NCBI GenBank assembly: GCA_944739405.2
Contig: OX123182.2
Location: 90,078,051 to 90,142,050 of the forward strand
DNA length: 64,000 nucleotides
Direction of reading: 5' to 3'
Source of the DNA: Euclidia mi
Lineage: Eukaryota; Arthropoda; Insecta; Lepidoptera; Erebidae
Part shown: in pieces, positions 1 through 10,417 of the stretch
Position numbering within the stretch: the first letter of the stretch is position 1
Layout of the letters: each line of letters begins with the position of its first letter
Notes under the pieces: generated by a model
Database searches by the model: none
What the model was told of the DNA's origin: nothing
The model's input: the letters and a program-made list of their open reading frames with translations, nothing else
Program-made: the position numbers and the translations under genes

Positions 1-30
1 GATAGGTGTGGTACAATAGTCATATACGTA

Positions 31-1307
31 GTGGTTGCAATTTTTAACGACAGAGAATTCGATATGGATGTATCGTATCAAAGTCAACCAAGTATTGGGT
101 GTCATAAAGAGGAAATAATTGCATTAGCAGAGAAGCTAAATAAGTTAACAATAGAATTACAGAGTGCCAGTACAGAAATAGAAAACTTAAATACTGAAAA
201 CATAATTCTGAAAAAGGAAATAGACAGCTATAAACATAAAATAAGACTTTTTAAATCTGTGGGCGAAACAGAAGAAAGCAATTTAAATAATGTCACACCT
301 CTTAAGTTCTTCTCACCGCAATATCGTAGACGATTTAAATGTACTAATATGAAAGTAGGCTTACCTCGGACGTCGTCGCGGGAATTGACTATAAGTGCAT
401 TAAACTGTCAAACCCTAAAAACAAGCCAACCGCCGAAAACTTTAAATCGTAGCTATGATAACTCCACAAAAATTGAACTAATTAACTATGGTACGCAGAT
501 AATGAGTTCTCCGAAACCCAGTAATATGGATATGGTCGTAATTGTGGATAGCACACAAAACTCATTAGTCCATGAATATGCAATCTCAGCTCAAGATCCA
601 TTTTTATCCGTCGGTGAGACAAAGTTAACTCCGGTAGTAAGCGAAAGTTCATATAGGAATAAAGACTTCGGTACAAAAAAGAAGATCCTTATTATAGCAG
701 ATCAGCAAGGACGTGGACTTCGAAACATTCTGCAGAAGTTGGTCGGCGATGACTATAAAGTCTATTGTTTCTGGAAATCTGGAGCTAGATTAAGCGAAGT
801 ATTGCTTTAAGACAGGTCGGCCATATATAAGTTAAATAAGGACGACTTTGTAGTTGTTTTGGGAGGCATAAATGACGCTAATCCAAATGAACTTAAATTT
901 TCTTTTAAAAGTTTTTTTAAATAGCACACAAAATACAAATATAATTGTTGCCGAAGTGCCATACAATCAACATCTAAACGAAAAAAAAGCAAAATTACGA
1001 ATTGAATATCATTTTTTCGCGGTACAGACGCGTTACTTATCTTGATATGAATTATTCTGTGCATTTGCCTGGATACAGTTCTCGTTCTTTACATAGTTCG
1101 CAGCTTATCCTCAAAGAAACATTACGCATTACGTATAAGTCCAACTATGACAAATTAATTGACAATAATAATCCTATTAACGTGACTTACCGCGTACAGT
1201 ATAACAGTTGTGACAAATCTACGCAAACAGATGCTCAATGTAATAATAATTCTGTAATATTTGAATCGAGCTCTTCGAACAGACCTAATGACTTTTTTCG
1301 TGTTTAA
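31..1307 (+). pseudogene. LINE-A ORF1 relic: coiled coil plus SGNH/GDSL-esterase-like domain
   Basis: The first 259 codons are open. Residues about 25-75 form a leucine- and charge-rich coiled coil. Near residues 217-230 there is a KKILIIADQQGRG strand-turn resembling the nucleophile block of SGNH hydrolases, with ADQ where GDS is expected. A TAA at 808-810 interrupts the frame. The same frame continues with VVVLGGINDAN, matching the GxND block of that fold. A shift then leads to VPYNQHLNE and on to the piece at 1002-1307. Esterase-type ORF1 proteins are known from CR1-group LINEs, where ORF1 proteins generally act as RNA-binding chaperones. No zinc finger is visible. The first ATG near 64 is an equally plausible start. 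Inactive here. Confidence 0.65.
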
Positions 1308-1378
1308 GGAAATTAATATACTTCATTAGATCATTAACGGACTGAACAATAAATCCGATTTGCTAACATTATTATAGA

Positions 1379-1507
1379 CGACTGGTTGGCGCAGCGGGAG
1401 TGTAAGCGACTGCTACGCCGAAAGTCGCGGGTTCGATTCCCGCTCAAGTCAAACATTTGTGTGCGTGTCTTGGTCTGGGTGTTTCTATGTATAATATGTA
1501 TGTTTTT

Positions 1508-1571
<64 letters not shown>

Positions 1572-1640
1572 CCATTATCTAGATTGGGTCTAGATGGTGT
1601 TGTGTGAATGTGGAAAAATATTATTATTATTTTCGCGTAG
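1379..1640 (+). mobile_element. tRNA-derived SINE, family T3, copy 1
   Basis: The head carries RNA polymerase III box-like sequences: TGGCGCAGCGGG as the A box and GGTTCGATTCC as the B box. The anticodon arm does not fold properly, so this is a SINE head and not a tRNA gene. The body, with TCTTGGTCTGGGTGTTTC, matches the minus-strand copy at 59671-59915 through to the CTAGATGGTG-type 3' end. Relative to that copy it lacks about 30 bp internally and has gained an (AT)n(GT)n microsatellite. It ends in a short (ATT)n tail and interrupts LINE-A. Confidence 0.75.
1510..1572. repeat. (AT)n(GT)n compound microsatellite
   Basis: An alternating AT run passes directly into a TG run and back to AT. It lies inside the SINE at 1379-1640 and is absent from that SINE's other copy. 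Confidence 0.95.
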
Positions 1641-2109
1641 TATGACTTGGCATGATGTGCAAAACGAGTAGACTTCGGCTGTCTTCACTGTATCCAAACA
1701 TACTATACAGGGTGTTGATTTGCATTTGCAAAATATTTTAAGTGGTGAATATGCTACTATAACTGAATACAAATACATGTAAGAACGAGTTTTTATCAGC
1801 CCATTTAACATACCTATCTATTTTTGTTAAATACTAATGGCAAATGCACTGATTCATACTCAAATAAATTAAAAAGAGTATGCTATTAGCTTATTATAAA
1901 AGAAGATAATACTTTTATTGCGATATATTGATTTATACCTCACTGATGCTACTGTCGTCGTGATAATTATATAACGATTTACTTTCTGATACTGCTGTAT
2001 ATTTTAGCAATATTGTCGGTGAGTTGTGCATTTCATTATTATATTTTCTTTTTACAACGTAATTTTATATATTCCAAATTATACAATTCGATCATCTTTT
2101 TATCGTAAA

Positions 2110-2720
2110 AGCCGCCGAGGCGGTGCATGTATTCTCACTCGTAATCTACACAAATAGGTTTAGAGGATTTAGGTGAGGAAGGCAAATTTGAGTGTCGGTA
2201 ATGGAGCTTGTGGATCATAACTTATTAGTGTTCTGTATCTATAGATCCCCGAAAGTAACGCAGGAAGATTAAATACATTTTTTGACAAATTAAACTTTTT
2301 GCTATCTAAGTTCTGTTTCAGTAAAAAAGGGTCGTTCTGTGTGGCGATTTTAATTTAGATTTACTTAATAATTCAAGATTTTCAAACAATTTTATGAACA
2401 TATTATCATATCATAATCTGAAATGTGCTTTTAAGGAACCCACACGTATTATTAGCGGCACTTGTCTCGATAATGTTATACATAATGTTCCAGGGTGCAA
2501 GTCTAGAATACTTGAATTCGCATTGTCTGACCACACAGCGCAATTGGTAACGTGCCCAGTTAAGACAAGCGTCACTTACAGATATTGGTATGTTGAAAAA
2601 CGAGATCTGCATGAGGATGATGTAAAAAAGTTTCAGGAATGTATGGAGTCATTGAATTTTAGTGAACGTTTTGAGAACTGTAATCCCATTGAATCATTTA
2701 ATAGTTTCTATGACCTGTTT
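2110..2720 (+). pseudogene. LINE-A AP-endonuclease (EEP) domain relic
   Basis: Fragments in shifting frames spell an endonuclease/exonuclease/phosphatase domain: RRGGACILTRN, VDHNLLVFCIYRSP, CGDFNLDLLNNS (the GDFN catalytic block), then EPTRI..TCLDNVI and LSDHTAQL (the terminal SDH block) in the open stretch 2394-2726. In active elements this domain nicks the target DNA for target-primed reverse transcription. Frameshifts between blocks show it is dead. Confidence 0.75.
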
Positions 2721-3143
2721 CTATGACCTGTATTATAAAATTTGTGTTTTCCTTTGGTTAAATTCAGAATAAGTGTACAGAAGCGCCAAAAATGGATTTC
2801 AAATGGCATAAAGAATTGCTGCAAACGCAAAAGGCAACTTTTATGGTAGTGTCGTAAAAACCGAACAAAGAAAAGCATAACTGATTTTAACACATTATCC
2901 TTGAAGCTTAACCGTATTATTAAACTAACTAAAAAAGTCCAAAATGAACATTTTATACGTACTGCCAGCAACAAAAGCAAAGCTACATGGACGCTTATTA
3001 ATAACTCAAAGTATTCTACGCCTAAAGACAAAATACATTAGATCCAAATAAATGGCATAAGTATTGACGACCCTTTACAAATAGCTACATCATTTAATAA
3101 TTTCTTTGTTGACCAGGTTGAAAAATCTAACCACAATAGCAAA

Positions 3144-4417
3144 TTGTCTGTTTCGGTAAACATTTCTAATTCTTTATTTATGAATCCCACCACACCAAGT
3201 GAAATACACACGGGTATATCAAATTTAAAAAACACCAACAGCACAGGCTACGATGATGTATCTACTGTTATTCTAAAGACAGTATCGGTTAAACTATCTG
3301 TCATATTAAGTCATGTAATCAACCAGTGTATTTGCCATGGTATTTTTCCCGACAAATTGAAATTTACGGTAGTCAAACCATTATTAAAAAAGGGAGATCC
3401 ATTTTCAATTACCTGTTGGCCACACGCTCACACGAAAAACAAAACAAAACAACAAACAAACAATTATCTGTTATCGACCGATTGCTTTAGTCCCTACCAT
3501 ATCGAAAATCTTTGAAAAGGTGATACTCGATAGAATATACAAATTTGTTGAAAAACATAATCTTTTTGCAAGTGAGCAGGCAGCAGGGCTTTAGAAAAAA
3601 TATGAACAGCAATGGGTATCTATAACTTCTTAAAAATTGTTACCGAAAATATAGACAGAAAGATGCCCACCTGTGCACTTAACATGAACCTTACAAAAAC
3701 ATTCGATTGTGTAGATCACGAGATTTTATTAAAAAAATTTAATGCGTATGGAATAAGGGGTAAAGTCTTAAAACTCATTGAATCTTATCTTGTTCTCAAT
3801 GTACTGAAATAAGTCGTTTATGTCCAAAGCTTAAAACAGTGATAAAGTATGCATCAGAATATAGAGAAAATAAACTAGGAATCCCATAAGGTACTAGAGC
3901 TGCTTTTTTTAATATTTACTTAAATGACCGCCCAAAAATAACAAAGCATCCAACAATTTTTTCGCTGACGATAGCACTATTGTATTTGTGGCAAACGATA
4001 CGTTGCGTCTTGAATCCGATACATACAACACTCTTGACAATGTAGTAAAATGGTTAACAACAAATAATTTAAAAATTAACTTAAGTAAAACACACTTAAT
4101 GACTTTTAGGAATAGAATACCCTTACTAAGCAATATTAATATTAACTTTAGTGACAAAACAATTAATGAAGTGGATACAACAAAATTTCTAGGACTTTAC
4201 ATAGATAACACTTTAAATTGGAAGGTACATGCTGAGAACCTATGCTCAAGGGTAAGTTCTCAGTCGTATGCGCTGTACATGCTTACAAAAAAATTGAACC
4301 AAACTGCAGTATTGATTGCATATCATGTGAATGTTGAATCTATAATACGATATGGAATCATATTCTGGGGTAACTGTACGGAAAAAGAGCAAGTGTTTAG
4401 GGCACAAAAAAGGTGTG
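3144..4417 (+). pseudogene. LINE-A reverse transcriptase relic
   Basis: RT motifs follow in order across at least three frames: a STGYDDV-type block, FPDKLKFTVVKPLLKKGD, CYRPIALVPTISKIFEKV (visible once the 55-bp insertion at 3416-3470 is removed), FDCVDHEILLKKF, a degraded GIPxGT block, FADD at 3961-3972, and the thumb region KFLGLYIDNTLNWKVH to FRAQKR. Both catalytic Asp residues of FADD survive. It copied element RNA during target-primed reverse transcription; it is now inactive. Codons after about 4417 do not resemble the family. Confidence 0.8.
3416..3470 (+). mobile_element. 55-bp retro-insertion with target duplication
   Basis: The insertion contains GGCCACACGCTCACACG and an A-rich AAAACAAAACAAC-type tail. 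A 9-bp near-direct repeat flanks it (AATTACCTG at 3407-3415, AATTATCTG at 3462-3470). Excising it restores the RT frame through CYRPIALVP. It looks like a severely 5'-truncated SINE or LINE insertion; the source family is unknown. Confidence 0.6.
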
Positions 4418-5104
4418 ATAACAATCTAATTTTGGTAAAAAAGTTACGATCTATTGTGAGACATTGCGTTGTTATTTTAATATGGTGGGGCGATGTGTTA
4501 GCGCTGCGCGGCCGTATAAATATTTCATCGCATACAGACTGGACTATGAAGTGGTTAATTTAAATTCTGACTCGTCTGCGTGCTGCGGTTGAACACTCCG
4601 GTTATGCCACTTTTTACTTTTTCCACTCCCACTTCCTTTCTGAATGCAAACGGACCGTCGCTTTTATTGCTGAAGTTTGAACGAAACATGAACGATTTTT
4701 CGTAGCAATCCGAAGGATCTCGTAAAAATGGAACACTCGCTCACGTTTTTCTGTAACTGAAAGTAACTGTGTGAAATAGAGTAAGGCAAAGAAAATAACG
4801 AAAAAAGAATGCCGTCATCTATTTGGCAATTCGTTTAAAGTTTCAGGCATAAGTACTCATAAGCGAAGGGGTAGGTTTGCGAAGTGCAGCAATGTGAACG
4901 AGCGGTTTCGAGTTTTTTTCCTTGGCTGACCACGAGGCCGCTGGGTAAATGCTTTAGTTTAGAACTGACGCATGAATAATAAAGGGACTGTTTTTGCGGC
5001 GCATTGTTATGAACTATGCGTCACGAATTTTCGTTGAGTAGTGATAGGATTTTCTTGTGATTTCCACCGGTCTTGCACATTAAGAACCGTATTTTATTTA
5101 ATAA
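4418..5104. other. Unassigned stretch after LINE-A
   Basis: No coding capacity, tandem repeats or recognisable element ends are visible. A region near 4500-4620 is somewhat more GC-rich than the surroundings. It may hold the drifted LINE-A 3' end. Confidence 0.4.
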
Positions 5105-5292
5105 CTAGCTGACCCAGCGAACTTCGTACCGCTTAGCAGTCGATTCTTTAATGCCTTTTTAATTTTTCCTCTCCGTAGGAATTATCCTCGTACTTCAAGG
5201 CATATTATAAAAAAGAATTAGCGAAATCGGTTCAGCTGCTCTCGAGATTTGCGCTTACCAACATATTCAGCGATTATTTTTTATATTATAGA
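5105..5292 (-). mobile_element. Mini-Helitron (non-autonomous), 188 bp
   Basis: Read on the minus strand it starts TCTATAATATAAAA and ends GCTGGGTCAGCTAG, flanked by A on the 5' side and T on the 3' side. This matches the Helitron rules: insertion between A and T, 5' TC, 3' CTAG, no target duplication. The 3' end is the same as that of the larger Helitron at 7630-9694. There is no Rep/helicase coding sequence. Confidence 0.75.
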
Positions 5293-5943
5293 TTATATTT
5301 TTAATATATTAGATAATATAAAAGAATGCAAAAAACGTCAAAGATTTCAAAAACGTCAACCCAAATAGAATTGAAAGCATATAAGAAATGACCTAACAAA
5401 AGCAAGAAAATATATTTTGCTAAACAAAATGTCACTCATCTACTTGAGTGCTGTTAACGCAACAAAATGTAAATCAAGTTTCATAAAACAGCCGCCTAAT
5501 TTACAAAAAGTGCTCATTAATACTCAAGAAGGTAATACCAGCGTACCTAAATCAGGACTTGAAATTGTATAGCTATGAACTTCTAAAGATTTTCGCGAAT
5601 TGGAGCAAAAATAGCCCGCCTACCTCTTTTATGTTCCCTCGAGATCCCCAGTGAGTGCCGACCTCAAAATATTCAAGAATTCTGGCGTTTTTTGAAGTGG
5701 TAATACACAAATAAGTAGACATTGTATGAAGGAATTGTGAAGGGAACGTTTTTCCTACGTTTTGGTTTGTCATGTTTCTAGCGGTCGGTTATAGTTTAGC
5801 ACTCAGTGCTATTGTGTTCGTTACGTTGAATTCCTTGTGGAATTTTGATGTTAGGTTTCTAATGTGCTTGAATATCTTGTCTATGCTATTTTTGTTGTTG
5901 TTGAGTATTGTTGTTGTAGTTGTGACTTGGTACATTTATTCAA
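5293..5943. other. Unassigned sequence between two mini-Helitrons
   Basis: AT-rich, with a short run of TTG repeats near 5885-5920. No convincing gene or element termini are seen. Confidence 0.4.
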
Positions 5944-6147
5944 TCTATATATATAAAATCCTTGCGTTACTGACTGACAGACATGCTACAGCCAAAACGA
6001 TTAGACGCAATAATCTGATATTTGGCATGTATGTTCTTTGGGGACCGTAGGGACGCACTAACAAGGGATTGCCTAAAAATACTCAGGGGATTGGGAAAGG
6101 CGGGTAAATTATAAAAATGTGCGGGCGTAGCCGCGTGCTTCCTCTAG
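5944..6147 (+). mobile_element. Mini-Helitron, TCCTTGCGTTACTGACTGACAG family
   Basis: It starts TCTATATATATAAAATCC after an A and ends CCTCTAG before a T, with no target duplication. The core TTTGGCATGTATGTT and the GGGACCGTAGGG block recur in the copies at 9766-9950, 15447-15672 and 31428-31643. Non-autonomous, no ORF. Mobilisation in trans by a Helitron RepHel protein is inferred. Confidence 0.75.
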
Positions 6148-6612
6148 TTTTATAATTGTATATATGTATAGTATTATTATGAGTGGTTTCCGGTTGGATG
6201 TTGAATTCCATACGAGAGTTGATTGTGTATTTACTAGTGTTAGTACCAGATATTTAAACTACCTAAGTATACCTATACTAAAGCTTAGACTATCATAAAA
6301 CAGAGGCCCTCCTATGTGAACTATCAGATTAGAGTTAATTTAAATACACACACACACTCACACACACTCACGCACACACACTCATACTCATAGGTTAATA
6401 CAAACACTAATAAAATTGTATAGGTACCATTTAAAAAAGAAAAGAAATCAAACTGAGGCTTGTAACGTTATCCCTACTTAGGGTGTGTTTAAATGAGAAA
6501 CGTGGTTAAATGTTACAATAAAAATTGATTTAATTCTCAAGTATTTAGCAAGCGTTTCACTAGCGAAAAAAATACTAAAAAAAATGTGAATCGCAAAGAT
6601 TTACTTATTCCT
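6148..6612. other. Unassigned; contains a CA/CACTCA-rich microsatellite
   Basis: A degenerate (CA)n/CACTCA run lies near 6344-6392. Otherwise low-complexity AT-rich sequence without a recognisable gene. Confidence 0.5.
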
Positions 6613-6689
6613 GTAATTGTTTATTATTTATCGCCTGCCAAACGGTGAGAAAAACATAGTGAAAAACTTGCATTGTATGAGATTTCTCC

Positions 6690-6785
6690 ATAATGTTTCG
6701 AAAGGAATGTGGTGAGTGCCAACCCGTTGGAGGTCACCATGGTGGACTATGGACTTCTCATACGCGAAGGAGGTTTCGCGTCAAG
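6690..6785 (+). mobile_element. Ancient SINE-body fragment
   Basis: Text such as TCTCCATAATGTTTCGAAA and GTGGTGGACTATGG-like sequence resembles, on the opposite strand, the body of the SINE at 36805-37108. The same fragment is present in copy B (about 14395-14490), so it predates the A/B duplication. Alignment by eye only. Confidence 0.4.
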
Positions 6786-8690
6786 TGCTGTGATGGTTTT
6801 TCATACAAACGTCGACCAAATAAGTAACAAGTTCATTTCTCTATCTGAAAACATTGAGCAAATCTGAGTATCATTGATATTTTTGATTGAATAAACCTTA
6901 CTTTACTTCTTATATTAATCTCAACACCGCACATTAATACAAACGCGTCTACGTAGACCTTAGGTATATGTATCTACACGTCTATTCAGATTATTAAAAG
7001 TAAGTCAAACAGAATCCTGTTCTTCATAAAGTTCATTGTAATTGATTTAAAAGTTCATTGTGATTGATCTATTGGCAGGTGTTTGAATATATGAATTCAG
7101 AAACTTACATAACTTTCGTTCTTACTGTAAGAAAGAGCGCAATCTCCCGCCAAGTTGCCAATGCCACGTAATATTTCTGGCACGAACGAATCCAATTGTT
7201 TCAATTTGTAGCTACATAGTGAATACATTATGATCCTATAGCACCTCCGTGGTACCTACTCCACCTTTTTGAGAGCACGCGTTCTGCTTGGATTGCTTCC
7301 TGTGTTATAAATGAGGTTGCTTCGATGGTCGTGAGGTTGTATTTGCTGTCTAAAGATCTATTTACTTTTGTGTGCAGAGCTTATCGACAAACAATTTTTC
7401 TGACTTCTTACTTTTTTTTAGCCAACCATCGAATCTTATTATCTTAGTTTTACGTGTTAATTATTCTACTATTGACATTGCTTTAGTTACGCTTAGAGAG
7501 TACAGCCTAGAAGAACCTCCTTGCCGTTATGTAGGCTGTTTGGTCGTCGATGACCGATAGAAATAACATAAAATTTGACACGATACATGATAAATTGTTC
7601 CTGTTGTTTACTCATCTTCGATCTTATAATCTTTATATATATATTTCTTGTGTGCGGGTGTATGTCACTGAACTCCTCCTAAACGACTGGACCGATCTTG
7701 ATGAAATTTTTTGTGTGTGTACAAAGGGACTTGAGAATGGTTTAGATTCACAATTTAGTCCACTGGAAAATGTTTTTTTACTCAATTTTTTATTTGTAAG
7801 TAGTTGTGGATTTTGGAATGTTTCACATTGGAACCGACGGACTGCGCTGCTATCGCAGTGTCAAATCTTATAATAATTATTTCGTCAAGGATTACATCGA
7901 AACCTTACCTGAATAATAAAACAATAAAAAATAAAGTTATCGAGTCGACAACATATATCCGCAAAATTTGGATTGTCGAGTATTTTGTTAAATTGTAATG
8001 GTTCTGACAGACAAATCACAGTCGCCATATTGGCCGATCTAGCGAAACGTCACAGATACCCACAGAAGAATAGCTAAAGCACAGATACCGGATAACACAG
8101 TCTTTACTATGTAGTTAGTATGGGTAAATACTTTTTGCAGTTATATTTCTTAAACAGTTAAAACGACAACTATGGAAGTATCCGCCCAATAAAGGAGATT
8201 TGTATCAAATATAAAAAAATATATTAAAATATATTTACGTAACATAATAAAGCGGAAGAGTTTGTTTGTTTTTTTTGTTTGTTTGTTTGTTTGTTTTTTT
8301 GAACGCGCTAATCTCAGAAACTACCGGTCGGATCTGAAAAATTCTTTTTGTATACGATAGCCCAGTTATTCCGAAAGGCTATAGGCTATATAACATAACG
8401 CTTCGACCCTTTGGGGCCGGGCAAAAGGCTAAAAAGGCTAAAAGATAATGTCTAATCTCGGGAACTAGCAGTCGGATTTTAAAAATTGTTATTGCCTATG
8501 ATAGCCCAATTATTCTGAAAGGCTATATAAAATTACGCCACAACTTTTAGGGGCCAGACAAAAATAATAAAATGGTCAAACGAGAAGGGCGAGGGTTGGG
8601 TCAAAGGCAAAAAAAAGGCTAAACGAATACGATACAATCTATATGTCTATTGTTTTCGAGATTTTCGGGACGCTGATTAATAATATGAAA

Positions 8691-9115
8691 TTTATTTAGT
8701 GATCCAAGATGGCGGGCGGGAAATCAAAGATGGCGGATGAGAAAATTTTAAAAATCAATATGGGGTATCGCCTTCGATATTTTAAGGAATGAGGAATTCA
8801 AAAACACCATCTATTTCGTGATCAAAGGTGGCGGATGGGAAATAAAAAAAAAACAATATGGGTATCGTCTCCGATGTTTAAAGGGATGGGGAATCCAAAT
8901 ACAACATCTATTTCGTGATTCAAGATGGTGGATGGAAAAAATTTAAAAATCAATACGGGAATGGTCTCTGATGATTTAAGGGATGGTGAATCCAAATACA
9001 ACATCTATTTCGTGATCAAAGATGGCGGATAGGAAATCAAAGATGGCGGACGGGATTTATTTTTAAAGTCGATATGGGTATCGTGTTCGATATTTTAAGG
9101 AATGGGGAATTCAAT
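8691..9115 (+). repeat. Minisatellite inside the Helitron, about 4 units of 96-120 bp
   Basis: Units begin near 8691, 8811, 8908 and 9004 with CTATTTCGTGATC-like sequence, followed by AAGATGGCGGAT and GATGATTTAAGG-like text. Units differ by substitutions and small indels. Confidence 0.85.
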
Positions 9116-9234
9116 ATTATATAAAAATCTATGTTTGTTCGTTCAGTATTTATAGACTCTGAAATGATAAGAGATTAAGCGCTAAGTCAATGGTAACTTT
9201 GGAAAAGGGGCTTGGGAAAAAGGGAATTAAATAA

Positions 9235-9640
9235 CATACATACATACATATCGTCACGCCTTTTATCCCCGAAGGGGTAGGCAGAGGTGTATTTCTACAC
9301 CCACTTTTCGCCAGATATACTTTAGTCCCACGTAATAAGGGGCGAGCATATTGCCGTACCGGGCACATTTCCAGACTCCGTGCTGCTACTGAGAATTTCG
9401 TGACATAAAAACTCAATAACACTGCCCGACCCAGGAATCGAACCCGGGACCACCCGATCTCACGCGCACATTTATGCCGCAAGACCAACGAAGCAGTCGT
9501 ATAGGGTTTGATGTCGAGTTTTCCGTCTCTACGCAAATATGGTATTTGCATCGTGTTATCCCTTAGTCGCCTCTTACGACACCCACGGGAAGATAGGGGG
9601 TGGTGACACTTGTATTCTATGCCGTCAACCACACGGCAAC
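9235..9640 (-). mobile_element. Chimeric SINE: head H joined to tRNA-headed unit T1
   Basis: It is flanked by a perfect 12-bp target duplication, GGAATTAAATAA (9223-9234 and 9641-9652), which fixes the ends. On the minus strand it starts with head H (GCCGTGTGG..GTGTCGTAAGAGGCGACTAAGG), shared with the SINEs at 11724-11957 and 27428-27674. It continues with the tRNA-like T1 head (TTGGTCTTGCGGC A-box region, GGTTCGATTCC B box). It ends with a CTCTGCCTACCCCTTCGGGG..GGCGTGA tail and (TATG)n, the same tail as the RTE LINE at 34067-34860. Confidence 0.85.
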
Positions 9641-9765
9641 GGAATTAAATAAAAACTCTTAAAAAGGCGAAACGGAGTTCGCTGGGTCAGCTAGTATTTA
9701 TTTAAATTTTCACGCTTTCGTCGCCTCCCAATATAAAGTTTCTATAAATCAACTATATATTCTAA

Positions 9766-9950
9766 TCTGTATATGTAAATCCTTGCGTTACTCACTGACT
9801 GACAGACAAGCTATAGCTAAAAATATTGAGCGCAAGAAGCTGAAATTTGGCATGTATGTTTCTTGGGCACCGTGGGGGTGCACTACGAGGGGATTTTCGG
9901 AAATTCCCACCAAAGCGTGGGCGTAGCTGCGGCACCGTCGTCTCTATAAT
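9766..9950 (+). mobile_element. Mini-Helitron relic in copy A
   Basis: Same family as 5944-6147. It begins TCTGTATATGTAAATCC, and its end has decayed to GTCGTCTCTATAAT where copy B keeps CCTCTAGT. Its presence at the matching place in both copies means it inserted before the duplication. Confidence 0.75.
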
Positions 9951-10417
9951 ATTCTTAAAATCATCTCTACAACTCAAGCGGTACAGTTCATCGCTTTGTA
10001 TGATATAATGTAGAGCTAAGACGTTAGATGTAATGTGTGGCAAACAGTGTGATAAATTGATAACACATACATATATACATATTATGTTAGAGACAACAAT
10101 CACACTACTGTTTTAAGCGCGTTTACACCCGACTAAGATGATTTCGTTGCTGTCCAATAGCTAGTTTACATGAAATTTCCGGACATAATTCTAGCAAACA
10201 CGAAAGCAGGTAGATCTACTGAAACTAGGTACTCAAAAAATTAAGATCATTCAGTTACATCGGACCATGTTTTGCAACCGATAATGCACCTCGAACAATT
10301 CTTGCACATAATTATAACTTAAGTTTTCTTTTTTCCCTGTAAGAATTTTCTGAGTCTTCATATTGTAAAACTGATAGACGACACTTGACATCTCTCCTAT
10401 CGTGTAGTATTTTATAA

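Larger units (their letters stand above)
1..4417 (+). mobile_element. LINE-A: decayed CR1-superfamily non-LTR retrotransposon
   Basis: This is one old LINE on the + strand. It runs from the left window edge through an ORF1 relic (31-1307), an AP-endonuclease relic (about 2110-2720) and reverse-transcriptase blocks (3144-4417). The RT keeps YRPIA, a FDCVDHE-type block and FADD (3961-3972). Similarity to the family stops near 4417, after FRAQKR, where the protein normally continues, so the 3' end is missing or has drifted beyond recognition. Many frameshifts and stops mark it as dead. A SINE (1379-1640) and a 55-bp insertion (3416-3470) interrupt it. Its RT resembles that of LINE-B (16348-22717), so the two probably belong to related CR1/Daphne-like families. 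The exact clade is inferred. Confidence 0.8.
7630..9694 (+). mobile_element. Non-autonomous Helitron, 2.07 kb, with nested SINE
   Basis: The element starts TCTTTATATATATATTTC and ends GCTGGGTCAGCTAG, between A (7629) and T (9695). Copy B (around 15365-15375) has the uninterrupted site, CTTAAATTATTTATTTC, against CTTATAA|TATTTATTTA in copy A after excision; this fixes both ends. Inside are two diverged copies of a GCTAATCTC..GAAACTA block (8287-8440 and 8450-8565), a (TTTG)n run and a minisatellite (8691-9115). There is no Rep/helicase ORF, so it would need an autonomous partner. The chimeric SINE at 9235-9640 is nested near the 3' end. Confidence 0.85.

Noticed and set aside
1379..1450. Functional tRNA gene
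   Set aside because: A and B boxes are present but the acceptor and anticodon stems do not pair properly, and the same head plus body recurs at 59671-59915, so it is a SINE.
7372..7998. Overlapping short + strand ORFs
   Set aside because: They cross the Helitron boundary at 7630 and are not conserved in copy B, so they are chance frames.
9150..9632. 160-codon minus-strand ORF
   Set aside because: It lies across the chimeric SINE and has no protein-like composition or homology.
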